Assembly (NCBI RefSeq): GCF_900099935.1
Contig: NZ_FNEK01000021.1
Coordinates: forward strand, 1-64,000
Length of the DNA: 64,000 nucleotides
Reading direction: 5' to 3'
DNA from: Aliiruegeria lutimaris
Lineage (GTDB): Bacteria; Pseudomonadota; Alphaproteobacteria; Rhodobacterales; Rhodobacteraceae
The notes beneath the pieces are model-generated. The model saw only the letters and a program-made list of their open reading frames with translations, searched no databases and had not been told where the DNA came from. Both the position numbers and the translations under genes were made by a program. Positions 60,036 to 64,000 of this stretch are shown here, one piece after another; position 1 is the stretch's first letter; the number at the start of each line of letters is the position of its first letter.

Positions 60036-60938
60036 TCAGAGACCGAGACGCCCGAGCGTTTCCGCCTTGGGCTTGCCGTCGGCGTCCCATCCCCGAAGCT
60101 CGTAATACTCCGGCAGCATCTCCGGCACGCCGGACACCAGCCCCTTGGCCGGACCTTCCTTGGCCGGCTCGGTGGTCAGGCGCTCGGGCAGCTTGTCGTC
60201 GTCCTTGGTCAGCCCGGCTTCGAGGTTGAAAACCTTCTCCATGTTCCAGATCCGCTCACCGACCTCGCTGAGCTTCTCCAGCGACCAGTCGCCTCCGCAA
60301 GCGGCGTCGATCTGCGGCTGAATATCGGCCAGCGTCCAGGCGAAACTGGTGAAGATGCACAGGCCAGAGGCGTCGAAGGCCGCTGTCGCATCCTGGAACG
60401 CCATCACCAGACCCGGCTTGCCTTCGGTCGTCAGGGGGTCCGTCTTCTCCGGGATCCCCAGCACTTCCGAGGAAACCGTGTAGGACCGCAGGTGGCAGGC
60501 GCCCCGGTTGGACGTGGCATAGGTCAGGCCCATGCCTTGGATGGCGCGGGAATCGTAGGCGGGGAATTCCTGCCCCTTCACGCTCATCGACAGTTCCGGG
60601 CGCTGGTACTTTTCGCAAAGCCGCTTCGAGCCCAGCCCGATTTCCTTGCCGAACCCAACGCCGTTCGCGGTCATGTCCACGAGTTCGGCAAGCGCCTTGG
60701 CCGATCCGAAGGGCGCGGCAAGTCCGATGGTCTCGTCGTCAAGAACGCCGATTTCATAGAGTTCCATCACTGCGCCGATGGTGGCTCCGAACGAGATCGG
60801 GTCCATCCCCTGCTCGTTGCAGATCAGGTTGGCATATTGCAGCACCTCCAGGTCGCCGACCCCGTTGGCCGCACCGAGCGCCCAGGCCGCCTCGTATTCC
60901 AGGCCGCCAGAGGCGCCCCAATATTCGGGCTTGTTCAC
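60036..60938 (-). pseudogene. Truncated tungsten aldehyde:ferredoxin oxidoreductase (C-terminal half)
   Basis: The remaining 300 residues correspond to domains 2 and 3 of AOR proteins, which are normally about 600 residues long. Visible: LEYEAAWALGAANGVGDLEV, NEQGMDPISFGATIGAVMEL and FDASGLCIF, which carries the DxxGLC motif with the fourth cluster cysteine. The N-terminal domain 1 and the CxxCxxxC cluster ligands are absent. The frame stays open upstream to about 61006 but then runs into the oppositely read GntR gene without homology. It cannot bind the tungstopterin cofactor and should be inactive. Confidence 0.88.
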
Positions 60939-61006
60939 GACGGTGAAGTGTTCCTTGTCGAACTTCTGGCAGATACGACGGTCAATGGCGAAACGGAGAG
61001 CACGGA

Positions 61007-61726
61007 ATGAATGTAGAGCGGTCGAAAAAACGAACGACGCTGGCTGATCGCGTCTATCATGTGCTCTACAGCCGCATCATCAACGGCGACTATCCGACCA
61101 ACCAGAAACTGCCGCCCGAATCCACTCTGTCAGCGGAATTCGACGTCTCCCGGCCAGTCCTGCGGGCAGCGCTGGAGCGGCTGCGACAGGAAGACATGAT
61201 CTATTCGAGGCAGGGCGCCGGCTCCTATGTCCGGGCGCACAAGACGATGCCGGTCGGATATGCGAAAGTCGAGACACTGGCCGATATCCAACGTTGTTAC
61301 GAGTTCCGGCTCAACCTCGAAACCGAGGCTTGCGCGTTGGCCGCCGAGCGTCGGAATGATGCCTCGCTGTCGGAGATCGAGGCCTCGCTGGACCTTTTGC
61401 GCGATGCAACGGAATCCTTGCAGCATCGGGAAGACGCCGATTTTTCCTTCCATCTCAGCATATTGAAGGCCTCGAACAATCACTATTTCGAAGCCTCGCT
61501 GCGCGCCCTGCGTGAGCAGATCAATGTCGGCATGACCCTCCACGGAAACGCTATTATCACCGAGGGCACGGAAGGGCTGAGCCAGGTTCTCGACGAGCAC
61601 CTCGGGATTTTCGAAGCCATCCGCCAGCAGAAGCCGGAAGAAGCGCGGCTTCGGATGCGCAGGCATCTGGAACATTCCCGGGACCGGCTGTTCGGTGGTG
61701 GACTACTGGACCTGCGGATGATGTGA
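61007..61726 (+). CDS. FadR-type GntR regulator
   Basis: 239 residues. Winged helix: LADRVYHVLYSRIINGDYPT, LPPESTLSAEFDVSRPVLRA, RQGAGSYVR. The C-terminal FCD domain has CYEFRLNLETEACALAAE, DADFSFHLSILKASNNHYF and LDEHLGIFEAIRQQ. It is divergent from the truncated AOR gene, which it may once have controlled, and lies 190 bases before the FAD-linked oxidase gene. GGAGAGCACGGA precedes the ATG. Confidence 0.88.
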   Translation: MNVERSKKRTTLADRVYHVLYSRIINGDYPTNQKLPPESTLSAEFDVSRPVLRAALERLRQEDMIYSRQGAGSYVRAHKTMPVGYAKVETLADIQRCYEFRLNLETEACALAAERRNDASLSEIEASLDLLRDATESLQHREDADFSFHLSILKASNNHYFEASLRALREQINVGMTLHGNAIITEGTEGLSQVLDEHLGIFEAIRQQKPEEARLRMRRHLEHSRDRLFGGGLLDLRMM

Positions 61727-61919
61727 AGGGCGCCGCTCTTTCAAAAATGAATTTTCGTGCAGATTATGTTAACTTGGCGCCGAGACTGAGGCTCGGTCGG
61801 TGTTAGTTGAGGTGAATCTGCCCTCCGCTAAACCTGCCTCACGACATTGCCGGTAGTTTTTTTGAAGTTGCCGTCCGACCCAAGGGCCTTGGCTCAATAA
61901 TCTTTTGGGAGGACACCAA

Positions 61920-63290
61920 ATGAGCGCGAAAACAGCAAGTGAACTGCGCGACCATGTAAGAGGCGACGTGATCGTTCCGGACGACGCCGAGTTCGAAGAA
62001 GCACGCAAGGTTCACAATGGCATGATCGACAAGCGTCCCGCGATGATCGTGCGTGCCACGAATGCCGGCGACGCCATGATGACAGTGAATTTCGCCCGCG
62101 ATAACAATATGATCCTGTCGGTTCGTGGTGGCGGACACAGCGGTCCGGGATTCGGAACGAATGACGGGGGAGTCGTTCTGGACCTCTCCGGAATGCGAGG
62201 CGTCCGGGTCGACCCCGGTTCGCAGACGGTCCGTGCCGAGGGCGGAACGACATGGGGCGACTTCAATGCGGCGACACACGCCTTTGGCCTCGCAACCACC
62301 GGCGGCGTGATCTCGACCACCGGGATCGCCGGCCTGACACTCGGTGGCGGGATTGGATACCTGTCGAGGGGACATGGACTTTCACTCGACAACCTGATCT
62401 CGGCCGACATCGTGACTGCCGACGGAAAGTGCCTGGTCGTCAATGAAAACGAAAACGCCGATCTCTTCTGGGCGATCCGCGGTGGCGGCGGCAACTTTGG
62501 TGTTTGCACCTCGTTGGAGTACAAGTTGCAACCGGTGGACAATGTCTACTGGGGGCCGATGTTCTTCGAAATCGAAGAGACCGAGAATATCCTCAAGTTT
62601 TACAGGGAATACATAAAGACCGCGCCAAGAGAGATGGGGTGTTTCCCGGCCTTCCAGATCGCGCCTCCGCTGCCGTTCATTCCAGAAGACCGCCACGGCG
62701 ACATGTTTGTTGCGATCGTGGCGTGTTGGTCGGGCGATCCCAGTGAGGGCGAAAAGCAATTCAAGGCATTCCACGACGTCGCCGAGGTCAAGGCCGAACA
62801 TGTCGGTCCGGTCCCCTATCCCGCGATCAATGGGGCCTTTGACGGGCTGTTCCCGACCGGCATCCGCCAGTACTGGAAAGGCAATTTCGTCAAGGAACTG
62901 ACCGACGACGCGATTGCCGCCCATGTCCAGCATGGGCCCAACGCACCGACAGTAAGCTCGACCATGCACCTCTACCCGATCAACGGCGCCTGCCAGGACG
63001 TGGCCAGCGACGCGACAGCTTTTGGCCATCGCGACGCGAACTTCGCGATGGTCGTACTGGCCGCTTCGGACGATCCTGCCGATGATGCTCCACATACCAA
63101 GTGGGTGCGTGACTACTCGGAGGCGGTCGCGCCCTATTCGGAACCGGGAGGCTATATCAACTTCATGGACGAAGACGACAGCGGACGGGTGAAAGACAAT
63201 TACGGCGGCAACTACGACCGCCTTGTCCAGATCAAGCGGCAATACGATCCTGACAACCTGTTCCGGATCAATCAAAACATCGCCCCGTGA
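61920..63290 (+). CDS. FAD-binding oxidoreductase with BBE domain
   Basis: A 456-residue berberine-bridge-like flavoprotein of the FAD_binding_4 (VAO) family. The FAD motif SVRGGGHSGPGFGTNDGGVV holds the His that binds FAD covalently. In the second flavin loop, TTGIAGLTLGGGIGYLSRGH, the Cys of bicovalent members is absent, so attachment is probably single. The BBE C-terminus reads YGGNYDRLVQIKRQYDPDNL. It oxidises sugars or alkaloid-like alcohols with O2; the substrate is unknown. GGGAGGA precedes ATG 61920. No signal peptide. Confidence 0.9.
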   Translation: MSAKTASELRDHVRGDVIVPDDAEFEEARKVHNGMIDKRPAMIVRATNAGDAMMTVNFARDNNMILSVRGGGHSGPGFGTNDGGVVLDLSGMRGVRVDPGSQTVRAEGGTTWGDFNAATHAFGLATTGGVISTTGIAGLTLGGGIGYLSRGHGLSLDNLISADIVTADGKCLVVNENENADLFWAIRGGGGNFGVCTSLEYKLQPVDNVYWGPMFFEIEETENILKFYREYIKTAPREMGCFPAFQIAPPLPFIPEDRHGDMFVAIVACWSGDPSEGEKQFKAFHDVAEVKAEHVGPVPYPAINGAFDGLFPTGIRQYWKGNFVKELTDDAIAAHVQHGPNAPTVSSTMHLYPINGACQDVASDATAFGHRDANFAMVVLAASDDPADDAPHTKWVRDYSEAVAPYSEPGGYINFMDEDDSGRVKDNYGGNYDRLVQIKRQYDPDNLFRINQNIAP

Positions 63291-63514
63291 CAGGGTAATG
63301 GATTGACGTCGAAAACTTGCCTCCAAGGTTCGCTTTCAGTGGCTTTGGGGGCAATTCTTCTGGCCGTTTTCCGCACGGTTGGAAGTGTTCGGCAGCTCGT
63401 TGCCCTGTCCCAATCAGGACCCGCGTTCCGAGCCCGACCCGCGCGCGCATCCAGACTGTCCTGATGCCGCTGCGATACGCCTGCCTGAAAACCTGCTGCC
63501 CTTGGAGTGATATC

Positions 63515-64000
63515 ATGCCCGGACCTTATAATTCTGTCTTGGACCTTATCGGCCAGACCCCTGTCGTGCGCCTCGACCGCTTGGCGCCGGACGGCGTGGA
63601 GGTCTGCGTCAAGCTGGAAGCCCAGAACCCCGGCGGTTCGGTCAAGGACAGGATTGCCCTCGGCATCATCGAGGCAGCAGAGCGCGATGGCAGCCTGAAA
63701 CCCGGCCAGACCGTCGTGGAAGCGACCTCCGGAAATACAGGGATCGGGCTGGCACTTGTGTGCGCGCGAAAGGGATATCCTCTGGTTGTGACGATGGCCG
63801 AGAGCTTTTCGGTCGAGCGGCGCAAGCTGATGAGATTTCTTGGCGCACGCGTGGTGCTGACGCCGGCCTCCGAGAAGGGAACCGGCATGATCGAGAAGGC
63901 GCGCGAACTGGCCGAGAAACATAGCTGGTTCCTGGCGCGGCAGTTCGAGAACGAGGCCGGGCCGGATATCCATTCGGCGACAACCGCCGAGGAAATTCTG
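63515..64000 (+). CDS. Cysteine synthase (O-acetylserine sulfhydrylase), cut by window edge
   Basis: The first 162 residues of a PLP-dependent cysteine synthase. LDLIGQTPVVRLDRL is the N-terminal signature; the PLP lysine is in NPGGSVKDRIAL, the substrate loop in EATSGNTGIGLALVCA, and the chain continues through FLGARVVLTPASEKG and ARQFENEAGP. It joins O-acetylserine with sulfide to give cysteine. CTTGGAG precedes the start. CysK is the best match; CysM cannot be excluded from half the protein. The 225 bases upstream hold no gene. Confidence 0.9.
   Translation, partial: MPGPYNSVLDLIGQTPVVRLDRLAPDGVEVCVKLEAQNPGGSVKDRIALGIIEAAERDGSLKPGQTVVEATSGNTGIGLALVCARKGYPLVVTMAESFSVERRKLMRFLGARVVLTPASEKGTGMIEKARELAEKHSWFLARQFENEAGPDIHSATTAEEIL

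Noticed and set aside
1-64000. CRISPR arrays, rRNA genes, insertion sequences with transposase
   Set aside because: No regularly spaced repeats of CRISPR type, no rRNA sequence and no transposase-like protein were seen. The repeats at 8433-8556 are too few and unevenly spaced for CRISPR.

Overview
The window looks like a chromosomal segment of a marine-type alphaproteobacterium, most likely Rhodobacteraceae (Roseobacter group). This rests on the high-GC codon use, many ATGA/GTGA stop-start overlaps, TRAP transport of sugar acids, a DUF995 protein, a 4Fe-4S photolyase and many FadR/GntR regulators. Assignments come from reading motifs and context; no database search was run.

Layout: (1) 0.6-5.4 kb: an AraC regulator divergent from an envelope gene set (outer-membrane channel-like protein, glycine-zipper protein, small secreted protein, two DUF1254/DUF1214 paralogues). 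(2) 6.0-8.2 kb: a small HTH regulator and a secreted tannase/feruloyl-esterase-like enzyme. (3) 8.4-12.1 kb: a compact integrative element at the 3' end of tRNA-Ser(GCU): tyrosine integrase, one unknown cargo gene, AlpA-like protein, two small genes and a winged-helix replication-like protein whose gene carries iteron-like repeats. (4) 12.5-22 kb: DUF995 protein, then an exopolysaccharide locus (UDP-glucuronate decarboxylase-like, GalE, processive GT2 synthase, GH26-like and GH128-like hydrolases, twin 93-aa secreted 'SPAGFG' proteins, arylsulfotransferase-like protein, two small membrane proteins). (5) 22.9-32.4 kb: two convergent operons, kinase-FHA-PP2C phosphatase-pseudoGTPase on + and two dynamin-like GTPases, a roadblock-like protein and an unknown on -. 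This is the best candidate for an undescribed system. (6) 32.8-36.6 kb: SDR plus FeS photolyase; SnoaL-like protein plus polysaccharide deacetylase. (7) 36.9-47.2 kb: uronate catabolism (uxaA, uxaB, FadR-type regulator, kduI, kdgF, TRAP transporter, uxaC, GntR regulator). (8) 47.7-56.8 kb: LacI regulator, PotABCD-type ABC transporter, nucleoside hydrolase, adenine deaminase, M20 amidohydrolase and phosphoribosyltransferase, read as nucleoside/purine uptake and salvage. (9) 57.2-61.0 kb: remains of a tungsten aldehyde oxidoreductase (aor) operon: N-terminally truncated AOR, FAD subunit, MoaD-like protein, unknown, and a MoeB-like gene with an in-frame amber codon. (10) 61.0-64.0 kb: FadR regulator, FAD-linked oxidase and the start of a cysteine synthase cut by the window edge.

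How the parts work together: region 7 is a complete import-and-oxidation route for hexuronates and unsaturated uronates (transport by DctPQM, isomerisation by UxaC, KduI and KdgF, reduction by UxaB, dehydration by UxaA), with two GntR-family regulators and clear terminators and inverted repeats. Region 8 couples uptake to N-glycosidic cleavage, deamination and rescue of the base. Region 5 combines Ser/Thr phosphorylation signalling with membrane-type GTPases.
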